Part shown: positions 39,601 through 48,785 of the stretch, one piece after another
Numbering within the stretch: position 1 is the first letter of the stretch
How the letters are laid out: each line of letters begins with the position of its first letter
Assembly (NCBI GenBank): GCA_008694505.1
Contig: VZDJ01000011.1
Coordinates: forward strand, 372,001 to 436,000
From: Cyanoderma ruficeps
Lineage: Eukaryota; Chordata; Aves; Passeriformes; Timaliidae
DNA length: 64,000 bases
Reading direction: 5' to 3'
Notes under the pieces: model-generated
What the model was told of the DNA's origin: nothing
Databases searched by the model: none
What the model saw: the letters and a program-made list of their open reading frames with translations, nothing else
Position numbers and translations under genes: made by a program

Positions 39601-42600
39601 TCTTTCTGTGTTTAATATTTTATATTCTTGAGCTGCTCACCTGTCACTTGCATGCACACTATGAAAGGATGTTAGATAGCAGAAAAAACAATCCGTTTAT
39701 ATAAAGGATGTGTTGTCTTGAACTTCAAGATAAAAGCAGAAGGGTGCAAATCCAGGAAAGCTTGAAAGTTTTGTTTACTCCTTTTTTGCTTCATCATACT
39801 TTTCTGTCTGATTCACATTATACTGAATATTTGAAAATACTGAAAGCATGGCATAATGCTTACGGTCTACTATTGCAAGTATTTAGCAGAGTTGTAATGA
39901 TTATGTCTCACTTTAAGGAAACACAAAAAAAAAAAATTGAACCAGGGATTGTAGCTGCATGCTTTGGAGTTTGTCCTGTAAGTTAGCAATTACAGTTTAT
40001 ACTTTGGAAAACATGAATCAGCAAGCAAAAAATATCCTTTGCGTATGCTGTTTTTGTGATTAATTAGTTCATGATAAAATCCATCCAGACAGTTTGTTAA
40101 ACAGTGCATGTGATCTTTTTAAATTTTTTTTTTGACAGTTGGTTATACTAAATAAAAGCATAGATGTGAAAGGTACAGTTCTCTTTGGAGCTAACGTGGA
40201 TACATCCATTTGTGAATGAATCTGAAGTGGGTTTGCAGAACTCTGGTGCTTTTACATATGTCTCTTTCTTTCCATTCTTCTCCTTCCTCTTACAGTCTTG
40301 GCTGTGTCAGTAGCTTAGAGTAAGCAAGCTGCTCTTATGAACTTGTAGTTTTTCCTCAAAGTGGAAAAACTCCATATTTTTTATCTCCTCAGCAGAATGT
40401 GAACATTTTGCCCTTTTCCTATTCCTACTCCTGTGTTTATTTCCTCTAATTTCTTTTTCCTGTCTCAATAAGATGTGATTTTTTTTCTCTAGTTGCTTTA
40501 AGATGCTTATCATTTGGGTATGTATCTCTGAATAACCTAGTGACTTTGATCCATCATGTCAAATTAATCAGTTGTGTTTGTCAATTTTGTCTTGTATGCA
40601 ATTGCAGTTTTTAAGATTTTTTTAGGGTTAGATATTATTAGGATTCCATAGATATGTGATGTTTGCTCATACCAAGTTATTTTAAACTTTTGGATGAGTG
40701 CCAGTGCTCAAAAAAGATTTTAACATTAGCATTAGCTTTGAGTCTGAAAAAAAATCTTAGCAGAGTTCTATTTGTATTAATAGTAATCCAAGCTGATAGT
40801 AGATGCAGACAGCCAAAGCCTCTTAGGCTGAACACAGTAATTCTGATGTTGTAACAAAACCTTGGTATGCATCAAATGCATAATTAAGAGAGATGATACT
40901 CTGGTTGAAAGACATTTGTGAGATGTCTTAATGGACAGACCACCTTGTCATTCAGAAGAATAGTGGTTATTCTGGTTCTTTGTCTCCAAACGAAAAAAAA
41001 TCATGTCTGAGAAGGAAGCCTTAAATAACAGGTCAAAACTCAACTGTGATACTCTCCTTTTCCTTCATCTCCTGTCTCAAGAGGGGCTACTGACTTTCCT
41101 GGGGTGCTGTGAAGTTTCATTTTCATGTCAAAAGGTAAATTGGTTCACTCTCAAATGAAAGTACATTTCAAATGAGCCTGTTTGACAGCAGTGTTGGGGG
41201 AGGGAAGGTATGAGGGGCATTTTGTTTCTTAAGTTCAGTCACAAGTGCTTGTTAAGCACCTAAACATCAGAGCATTGCTCTGATTCTTTGCTAGTTTGCA
41301 ACTTTTAAATTTTTTTTTTTTAATTTTGAAAAAGTATCCACCAAGCAAAGAACTTACTGCTCAGCCTAAACTTCTTTACTGCAAAGCAAAAGTAATCTAA
41401 AGTTATATGTTGGCTTTGGGGAGGGGGGAAGGAAGTGGGAAGGGAAGGGAAGGGAAAGAAGAGGAGAGGACTGAGTTCTTGGCTTGGTGCTTTAACTTAG
41501 TTAATTTAACAGTTTACAGTTTTGAGGGGAGCAGACCCTGTTGAGAACTTTTCAGGTCTTGATAACACGCCATGACAACACTTAAAATGAAATACAATCT
41601 CAAGTTTCCAACTTGTGATTTTCCCCCAAAGAATCTCAAACATAGTATTTTAGGGAGTAGTACAAGTGTATTAATGAGTAAGTAATGTGCAGAAACATAG
41701 CAGATGTTTAAGGTGTTTGTGATGTTACTTCTGCACTCGAAGCTGGTTTAAAAGCCCCTCTTTTGAAATGGTAGCATAAATACTCCATAGCTGCAAGTCA
41801 ATTTAAAGTGTGAAGTGTAGCATGTTACTGGTTTATAAAAGACCATTTGCCATTATTGCTTTCAAACATGCCAATATTCTTGTGTACTATTTGATAAACA
41901 GCTTTGAGTTGACTAGAGAATAGTTCCTAGAACTGAGATATTTTTGCAGTTACAAAAGGAGCTATAGTATCTCATGAAAATGCTATTACCACCTTGCTGA
42001 AATGCCATGGAAGTAATCTTTTAGTTACTTAGTCCTTTTTATTCAAAAAGCCATGTATGAATTTCTGTCGCTGGCAAAGATGGTGTTTTCTCTGACAAAA
42101 ACTAAACAAAAAGACAGTCCAAGGAGACAAAGTATTCCTTGGCTGTGCACTTGGGTCCTGCCCTAACAAGGAGAGTGTCTGTGTCTTGTAATGCTTTCTT
42201 GATGCTTTTGGCAGGAGAGGGAAGACAAGCCCATAACGTGAGAGGAGCAGCAGTTTGTCTGTGGGAATCAAAACAACAAACAGTATTTACAGTGTGCTGC
42301 CTCCAGTCCTTTTCTCCCTCACTGCTGAGTGGGTGTTAAGACTCACCTAATGATGGGGCCAGCATGGTTTATCTAACTTTCACTGGATATGCCTTCTCTA
42401 CGCAAACTTCTGGGCAAGAACATGAGCATCCTGGTGGTTTGCCATGAGAAAAGGGGACTTCTCTCCTTTGCCATAGTGCATGTGGAATTCAGCTGGATAG
42501 GTCATGGACAGAATTAAGATTCTTGCTGTTTAGTGTGTGGTAAGCAATTCTGTTCCAAAACTCTTCAGAGCTGGGAGGTAGAATAGAAGGACAAAAAGGC

Positions 42601-44559
42601 AAGGGAGTTGGGGCCACCCATGTCTGATGGAGCAGGGAATCAGCTTCCTGTACATTATTTCCCACTCACATATTACGCACTTCCCCCTTAAAACTTTATG
42701 AAAGATGGGACGGAGTCCCAGCAATGCCTGCACTGAATTGCATGCAGGAACAATCAAGGAGTGTATGGTTTTTAGTGCTAGGTAGTGTTTCCAGATGACG
42801 ATGAAGTTCCAGCCTACTTAAACCACAGTCCTGTTGTCTGTATGTGGTTGGGACAATTGAGATTAACTTTGGTCTTACTCAAATTTTACTGTAATTTTTC
42901 CAGGTGCATTATGTGCATGCCTGAATCAGTGAAAAGTAAAGGGAAATACCAAACTACCAATGAAAAAGAGTTGAAATCATGAAGAATATTTCGATTAATT
43001 GTGTTTTGAACTTCACAAGTGATTTTGGGATGTAATGAACTATAAATGTGTATTGAAACCCCCTACATGATACTCATGAAGCAAGATTTTTTTGTGAAAT
43101 TCATAGTGAAAAGTGAGAAAAAAGTACTATTGGTAATTTTAAAAGTTTTATTGGGGGGTGATCTAAGCTAAAACTGATCTGTTACTTTTCTTAACATTTT
43201 ATAGTTAAAGTATGAATTTAAGTTTCTGTAAGCTGCAGGATTGTCTTCACTCTGCACATTATTTAGCTTTTATTTTTTAAGAGAACAGTTTTTATATTTG
43301 GTATTCAATTGTAGGAACTGTAAAAACTCATGGTATATTTTCAGTTGTGCTGTTTGTATTATAATACTCATGAAGCTAATGGTTTTTAAAAATTCTGACT
43401 AGCTCCTGCTTTTCAAAATACTGCATCTGTTAATGACTGCATTTTACTTGCTTTTCCTGTGGTTATCTCAGTGGGATACTCCAAGTCTGGAGTGAGTGCT
43501 TGTGGAATGTATGGCAAGAGTGGACCTTATACATATTGCTTCTAAATGTCCCGTGCATTAATTGTAGTATCTGAATTAATTTTAGCTTCAATAATGCTGT
43601 ACATTTTTATTCTTTGGTATTGTAGTTAAACTACACAGTGTAGTTTCTTGTCATGCTTGTAAAAATCATTTAACATGCTGAGTTAAAATTTATGTGTGTA
43701 ATCTCAAATTCATTTAAAACTAATATGGCATGTGTGTAATATGCAACTTACTGAACTATTTTCAAAACAGTGTACATTAATAATTCATCCCCTGCTATAT
43801 TTACTTGCTTTTGTAAAGCATTTTAAAACATTTTAAAAGTTAGGAATGTAAATAAATACTTTTTAATTGTCCTTTTTTTTTCTTTAACAGGACACTACAA
43901 GTATAGAAAAAATGTCAAACTGTTGTGAAGACATGTAAGTTCTGTAAAGTTCTTACATTGCTGAAATGCTAAGCGAGTAGTAGTTTGTTAAGATGATTTT
44001 GCATGGTACCATGCTCTGTACTTTCTATCTCTGGCAGCACCTCACTAATCTTTTAATAGTAGGTGTACACAAAATAGCTTCATGTTGTTCCCTTTCTTTC
44101 ACTACCCAAAACCAGCGGAACTATATTTTCTTTTCAAAAGTACAGATCAAAAGATACTTTCTGCAGTGTTTTGACATACATTTCATTAATATTGAGGTCT
44201 CCTGTGCTTCAAAAGATGCCTTTGTTTGATTGGTGACACAGATAGTTTCTGTTTCTCAAAGTTAAGTCTCAGCTGCATGTTGTAATGAAATAAAAGTTGT
44301 ATTTGTGATGCTTGGACACAATTCATCAGAGTCCAGTGTTGGATCCCCAGCCAACCTACATTGTTGTAGCTGACTGAAGTGCACTGTGGGCATGCTGTCT
44401 TTCACTAATAATCCTGTCTTCTGTAGATCGAGGCCCCGGAAGCCATGGCAGCAGACCTTCTCAGAAGTTTTTGGCACTCACTGGAAGATCCTGTGGTTTA
44501 TTCCTTTCAGGCAGAGGCAACCACTGCGAGTTCCCTACCACTTTGCCAATCACGTCTAA
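18543..44559 (+). CDS. ZDHHC21: Palmitoyltransferase ZDHHC21, seven coding exons
   Basis: The coding sequence is join(18543..18696, 19470..19568, 22305..22416, 23388..23526, 30701..30817, 43891..43934, 44427..44559), 798 bases, giving 265 residues, the same length as mammalian ZDHHC21. Membrane helices lie at about 16-36, 45-67, 132-155 and 173-195. The cytosolic cysteine-rich domain (~92-140) has zinc-ligand cysteines and histidines (C92, C95, H105, C106, C109, H111, C112, C126) and the catalytic D117-H118-H119-C120 motif. C120 is the residue that takes the palmitoyl group before transfer to a substrate cysteine. A DTTSIE stretch after helix 4 (208-213) corresponds to the TTxE-like motif. 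The C-terminus ends FANHV. Family knowledge: a Golgi/plasma-membrane S-acyltransferase acting on proteins such as eNOS and Src-family kinases; mouse mutants have hair defects. All junctions obey GT-AG and keep frame, so the gene is intact. Helix 2 has unusual extra cysteines. Confidence 0.97.
18697..19469 (+). other. ZDHHC21: ZDHHC21 intron (phase 1)
   Basis: A 773-base GT-AG intron. Open frames at 18732-18986 and 19115-19396 have no recognisable domain and no splice-site support as exons. Confidence 0.9.
19470..19568 (+). CDS. ZDHHC21: ZDHHC21 coding exon 2 (residues 52-84)
   Basis: Encodes helix 2 and the conserved DPG/PENPKIP segment (71-73 and 76-82). The acceptor is TTTATTTTTTTAG and the donor GTACGT. 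The exon begins and ends in phase 1. Confidence 0.94.
19569..22304 (+). other. ZDHHC21: ZDHHC21 intron (phase 1)
   Basis: A 2.7-kb AT-rich intron with GTACGT donor and a polypyrimidine-rich acceptor. I see no recognisable repeat or RNA gene. Confidence 0.9.
22305..22416 (+). CDS. ZDHHC21: ZDHHC21 coding exon 3 (zinc-binding domain and DHHC motif)
   Basis: Encodes residues 85-122, including the WELCNKC block, [24 protein letters not shown] and the catalytic DHHC. W122 is split across the junction. The acceptor is ACATTTTTACCTAG and the donor is TG|GTAAAA. Reading upstream through the intron stays open from 22040, but that part has no homology. Confidence 0.97.
22417..23387 (+). other. ZDHHC21: ZDHHC21 intron (phase 2)
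   Basis: A 971-base intron with no recognisable elements. Confidence 0.9.
23388..23526 (+). CDS. ZDHHC21: ZDHHC21 coding exon 4 (residues 123-168)
   Basis: Encodes [13 protein letters not shown], the end of the cysteine-rich domain, then helix 3 and [15 protein letters not shown]. The acceptor is TTCTCTGCAG and the donor GTAAGA. It ends in phase 0. Confidence 0.95.
23527..30700 (+). other. ZDHHC21: ZDHHC21 intron (phase 0, 7.2 kb)
   Basis: AT-rich, with no recognised mobile element. Near the 3' part are G-runs (29492-29505 and 29636-29646) and a T/G-rich low-complexity tract at 29641-29718. Confidence 0.85.
29492..29718 (+). repeat. G-run and (TTTTG)n low-complexity tract
   Basis: GGGGGGGGTGGGGG at 29492-29505 is followed by Kanaya-like T/G sequence. 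GGGGCAGGGGGG lies at 29635-29646, then a GTTTT/TTTTG-rich run to 29718. Together these form a G-rich, T-rich intronic island on the transcribed sense strand. Confidence 0.7.
30701..30817 (+). CDS. ZDHHC21: ZDHHC21 coding exon 5 (residues 169-207)
   Basis: Encodes [19 protein letters not shown] and helix 4 ending YTQLMGIFT. The acceptor is TTGTTCTAG and the donor GTAAGT. It is in phase 0 at both ends, so skipping it would keep the frame but remove helix 4. Confidence 0.95.
35710..35738. repeat. Perfect 11-bp inverted repeat (hairpin)
   Basis: GGAGTTGCACC and its exact complement GGTGCAACTCC are separated by a 7-base loop (TTACGAG). The arms are much more GC-rich than the surrounding intron. 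Confidence 0.85.
41417..41470 (+). repeat. Homopurine (GGGAA)n-like tract
   Basis: A run made essentially of G and A containing tandem GGGAA units. It is a purine-strand asymmetry tract that could form triplex or quadruplex structures. Confidence 0.8.
43891..43934 (+). CDS. ZDHHC21: ZDHHC21 coding exon 6 (residues 208-221 plus two bases)
   Basis: A 44-base micro-exon encoding [14 protein letters not shown], after a 13-kb intron. The acceptor is a long pyrimidine tract ending TTTAACAG, and the donor is AT|GTAAGT. It ends in phase 2. Confidence 0.95.
43935..44426 (+). other. ZDHHC21: ZDHHC21 last intron (phase 2)
   Basis: A 492-base GT-AG intron. The frame at 43993-44229 has no recognisable domain. 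Confidence 0.9.
44427..44559 (+). CDS. ZDHHC21: ZDHHC21 coding exon 7 (residues 222-265, stop)
   Basis: Encodes [16 protein letters not shown] and the conserved end [12 protein letters not shown], with TAA at 44557-44559. The acceptor is TGTCTTCTGTAG. The frame that starts at 44445 in another phase is a shadow. Confidence 0.96.
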
Positions 44560-44880
44560 ACAGATGGATGATGGGCACAGATGGGTCCTCCATGCTGGAA
44601 GTGCATTACAGGTTTTATGATAATAGGACTATGACAGTCTTCAAGTCAATTAAAATCCAGTCATAGGCATCACGGTGTGCCCCGGGCATTATTTTAGGTA
44701 TGGTCTTGATTCTACTCTGAAATTAATGCAAGTTAAACAATCAACTTCAGGCTTATTTACTTTCAAATTAGCTTTCCAAAGAGATTCCTTTTGTCTTTGA
44801 GGTTAATACCAAAAGCAAACAACTGGAATGTGATGTTCATCCAGTTTGATATTGTCGCCTTTTTTTTACCTTTTTTTTTC

Positions 44881-44922
44881 TTGTTTGTTTGTTTGTTTGT
44901 TTGTTTGTTTGTTTGTTTGTTT
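44881..44922. repeat. (TTTG)10 microsatellite in the 3' UTR
   Basis: About ten uninterrupted TTTG units. If transcribed as 3' UTR this is a U/G-rich tract. Confidence 0.9.
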
Positions 44923-45476
44923 AGGAAGCACTGAAGTTTGCATTGATGGTTAGATTTCTTATTAAGTGTCTTATTCTGCCTTGAATTTTTTTTAGGGTCT
45001 TTTTCAGTAGGTCTCTATGGATAATAATAATAATGCCTTTTTTTCCTGCTACATATGTTTAAAATTCTGTGATTCTGCCAGTTATTTATGATATGCAAAA
45101 GTTGTCCTGCAGCACTGCACTATAAAAGGTAACATGAAGCTGAAGCAGAGCTTCAAGATGCCTCCAAGAGGCACCTTTCTTGGAGAGGTTTTGTAAAGGC
45201 AAACAAATGTGTGTGTTTACATAGAGAAAAGTTTACCGTTATCTTTCACCCTAGATATGATGTTAGTGAAAAAGTGTTCATGTCTTTATGTCAGTGAGAG
45301 GGATTAAATACTTCAGGGTAAACTATACAGATACAAAGCATGTTTTCCCTAAATCCCAAGGATTTGAATCAGCAATAATCAACAAAGTTGCGTGGTGCAA
45401 GTACTAGAATGATTACTTTTAAAAAATACAGATGTTGTTAGTTAGCATAATGTACCATATAAAAGAGTATATTGTC

Positions 45477-45482
45477 AATAAA
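45477..45482 (+). terminator. ZDHHC21: ZDHHC21 poly(A) signal AATAAA
   Basis: Canonical AATAAA followed by a T-rich region, about 920 bases after the stop codon. Best candidate for the main 3' end. Confidence 0.55.
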
Positions 45483-45500
45483 GTTTAAAATTTTATATTT

Positions 45501-46730
45501 ACTTTTCTTTAGTCTTGATTAGCCGGAATTGGTTTAAGTATTTGTATAATGAAAACAAAAGTAATTAAAATATTTATATATAAATTTAAATTTGCTACTA
45601 ACATGAACAGTGGAGTATATTAACTAACACATTTAAAAGGGTACTTTGTTGATGTAGATAACTTGTTGTTCCTTTAAGTATGGAGGTAGTTAACCAAAGA
45701 AAGCATCTTTCAGATCTGGTAAAATGATAACTACTTCCAAAGTACCAGCTCTGTATTCCTTTATCTGGAAAAAAATATGTGCTTACTTTAGCCCTCTGTA
45801 TCTATACAGATATTAGCTTTAGATGATTGTGAAAACTACAGTGCATTTCTAGGAGAAATTCACAGATCCATGTTTCCAGTTATGCTCCTTACTGTGTTTG
45901 TTGCATAATCTAACAGGACTAGGATCCATCTTAAATAGCAGCCATGCAGCAGGACACAATAAAAGACAGCAAGTCAAGATTTTATGTATGTAGACTGTGC
46001 AGAAAGTGATAGTTTATTTGTGAACAATTACTTCAAAAAAGATGGGTAAGACACGACTGGTGTTTGCAAAAATTTTTTAGATCAACTCTTTTAAAGTCTT
46101 AGTGCAGTTGCTACCAATATTAGGTGTCCCTTTATTGAATTCACTGATTTTGATGATGCATTGAAAGTTTAAAAAAGTGCCTCTTAAAAATCATGTGAAC
46201 TTTAAACCTTTGTAAATGTCTAACATTTGATCCAATTTTACTTTTCCTGTCCTTTTAAAAGTAGATGCAATGTTTTATTAACTTAAATTTCAAGCCTAAT
46301 ATTCAGTCATTTTCCTTTTTTTTTTTCTCTCATGCCTGTTGTGAGAATAGCCTTTCCTTCTAGTGGTATTGGCATTTTGGCAGCAATATTTAAACAAAAA
46401 GAAGCTTGGGGAAATGGGTGAAAAGACTGGAACAGTGCTTGAAATTGAAAGGAATGTGGGTATACCTAATAAAGTAATGGCTCTGTTATTTTCTCCCCCC
46501 CTCCCCACTATATTAATCTCTGGAATACACAGGGAAATAACATTTCATTTTCCATGCCAATATTTAAATGTTCCATGAGCGAAACATAGTTCGAAGTTTT
46601 TAATGTGAATTAGTTATCAGAGCAGATTGTACAGTTCTGAACCTTACTCAGAAAGAGAACCAAGAATTTAACTATTTTTGGTATGTTTGTTGTGGGCCAC
46701 ATAATTGTGTGTTCTGCTTCTCAGTGTTAC
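45501..46730. other. Downstream flank of ZDHHC21
   Basis: AT-rich sequence without recognised genes or mobile elements. It may include distal 3' UTR isoforms. Confidence 0.5.
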
Positions 46731-46734
46731 TGTT

Positions 46735-46955
46735 TCGGTGAATCTCACCGTGCACGGAGCTCCCAAGCCCGTGCTGAGGCAGAACCCTTGGTTACGAGGG
46801 CGCCGGTGGTTCCCGAGCCTGGTGGGCAGCTGAGGGATGACGGGCCCCGGGAGCAGCCCCGGGAGCGGCGGCGTGTCCCGCACCTCCCCTCCGGGGCCAC
46901 GGAGCCGCCGCGGGACTCCGCACGCCCCGGAAAGCGGTCTAAGACATTACACCTC
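46735..46955. promoter_or_regulatory. Isolated CpG-rich block of unknown function
   Basis: About 220 bases of very GC-rich, CpG-dense DNA with abrupt borders in AT-rich surroundings, 2.2 kb after the ZDHHC21 stop. Open frames cross it on both strands (46683-47009 and 46745-46996), but their products are low-complexity R/P/E-rich and match no family I know. It could be a small CpG island promoting a non-coding RNA, a distal regulatory element or a GC-biased insertion. Confidence 0.5.
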
Positions 46956-48186
46956 CCTCTCGAGCAGCTGGGAAGTAGAAAACCTCTAAATTCCAAGGTG
47001 CCTACTTAAATGATGGAAAGGCAAGCCTGGAGGCTGGAGTATCAATTATATTTTCCAGCAAGTGATGATATGCATGAAAATCTAGCCTGGTTCTCAAACA
47101 AAAGTGCTAATTTCACAAATTCGTGTTCTCAGATGTTCCCATATTGTTTGATTTCCTTTTAAATCTACTTTTTTCTCAGTCTCCTAATCATCATAACATT
47201 AGGAATCAATTATTAAGACTGCTAGTTCATTTCTATCCTGTTTTCAATTATCTGGGGGACAAAGGGGAAAATTGGGAGAGACTTGATATTTTGAATGAGA
47301 GGCCTTTAAAATGGTAAAAGTAATATTTTTTTTCTTAATTAATTAACAGTAGGATCCTATCATGCTATTAGTTTCTTCAAGTAATGTTTCTGAAATTATT
47401 TCTCAGAATAAGTTGTTTTGTCTGGAAAAATCAGACTTTCATGAACCAATTTGAAATCCTTCAGACCTTGAAATTCTTGAATTGAATCCTTTGAACCATT
47501 GCTTTCTTTCCCTCCAAGTCTTCCTTAAGATTCTTTGTTTTAGTAGAAACTGCATTTTTAAGATGGATTAGTGTTTTTTTATTTTTATGCATTTTAAAAA
47601 AAATCTTATAGACAGTGCTACTAAATTTCATCTTATAATATCAGAACAACACATGTTTTATTGAGAAAAGTGAGTATTACCTTACGGCTTGGCAGTATTT
47701 GAATTCCTGAGAGGCACAAAAAAAAAATTAAAGAAGCAGTGAACTCCTACCTGAAAACATTTGAAAGTAGCTGGTTTATTTGCAGTGTGGGATAACTTCT
47801 AGTAGAACCAAAGAATGTTAACTTTCTATCTTCTCATAATCAAAGATTTGAGATTTCATTTGAAAAATGCTGATGTCTAAAATAAAAGACAATGCATTAA
47901 ATAATGTCTGTGAATCTGTCCTCTGATCTGTTGCTTTGAAGAAGTTCCATCACACAGTTGGTATAGTAGGTCAGGTACACACACAATCATTTTCAGTTTT
48001 GAGGAGTTATGAGTTTTGAATTCTCATATACATGGAATTTTAAGAATAAATTTTCTATTCATCAGTCTTCATTAATATACGGAACTTTTAAAATATGTTC
48101 TGAGCTGTTCTTCAGATATTCCTGGTAATTATTTTGATTCATTAGTTTATAAATACATGGTTAGTAAAACACAAAGTAGAATGTCA
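46956..48186. other. Intergenic, AT-rich
   Basis: No recognisable gene, RNA gene or mobile element. Several AATAAA sequences occur, as expected from the composition. Confidence 0.55.
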
Positions 48187-48785
48187 TGTATCCTGGTTTA
48201 TCCCCAGCTAGCAACTAAGTACCACAGAGCCACTCAGTCATTTCCCCTGCAACAGGCTGAGGGGGAGAATTGGAAGAGTAAAAATGTGAAATTCTTGGGC
48301 CAAGATATAAAGACAATCTATATGTTTGATGGATAAGCAAAAGCCATGCAGGCAAGCAAAGCAAAATAAAGAATTAATTTACTGTTTCACATGGTCAGGC
48401 AGGTGTTCAGTCAGCTGTAGGAAAATTGGGTTGCAGTGCATGTGACAGTGACTGGGAAAGACAAACACCATCACCCCAAACATTCATGTGTTCCTCCTTC
48501 CCCCAGCTCTTTTTGCTCAGCGTGACACCATGTGGTATGGAATATCCCTGGAGTCAGTTGGGGTCAGCTATCCCAGCTGTGTTCCCTCCCAGCTCCTTGT
48601 GCGCCCCCAGCCTCCTTGATGGGATGGTGTAAGGAGCAAAAAAGGTCCTGTCATTGTGTTTCCTTGTGGCTCAGCTATAAGGAAAATATTCCTGTGTTAT
48701 CAACACTCTTCCCAGCACAAATCCAAAACACAGCCCTGCATTAGCTACCCTGAAGAAAATTACCTCGTACAAAACCAGCTGGTCA
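48187..48785 (-). mobile_element. Solo ERVL-like LTR, minus orientation
   Basis: The low-coordinate end (TCCTGGTTTATCCCCAGCTA, then CAACTAAGTACCAC) is the reverse complement of a familiar avian LTR 3' end. The high-coordinate part carries the antisense of its 5' half, with words such as GGTATGGAATATCCCTGGAG, AGCTATCCCAGCTGTG and TGTTATCAACACT. A reverse-strand poly(A)-signal region is visible in the middle. No internal retroviral genes adjoin it, so it appears to be a solo LTR left by recombination. It is diverged. Family assignment is from memory and the ends are approximate. Confidence 0.8.

Larger units (their letters stand above)
30818..43890 (+). other. ZDHHC21: ZDHHC21 large intron (phase 0, 13 kb)
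   Basis: Mostly unique-looking, very AT-rich sequence without recognisable LINE or LTR insertions. Notable local features are a perfect hairpin at 35710-35738, a homeodomain/HNF1-like site cluster at 37400-37590 and a homopurine tract at 41417-41470. None of the open frames shows a known domain. Confidence 0.85.
44560..45500 (+). other. ZDHHC21: ZDHHC21 3' UTR
   Basis: From the stop codon to the first good poly(A) signal, AATAAA at 45477-45482, which has T-rich sequence downstream. It contains the (TTTG)n microsatellite at 44881-44922. Later AATAAA sequences (for example near 47880) could extend the 3' UTR. The end is inferred. Confidence 0.6.
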
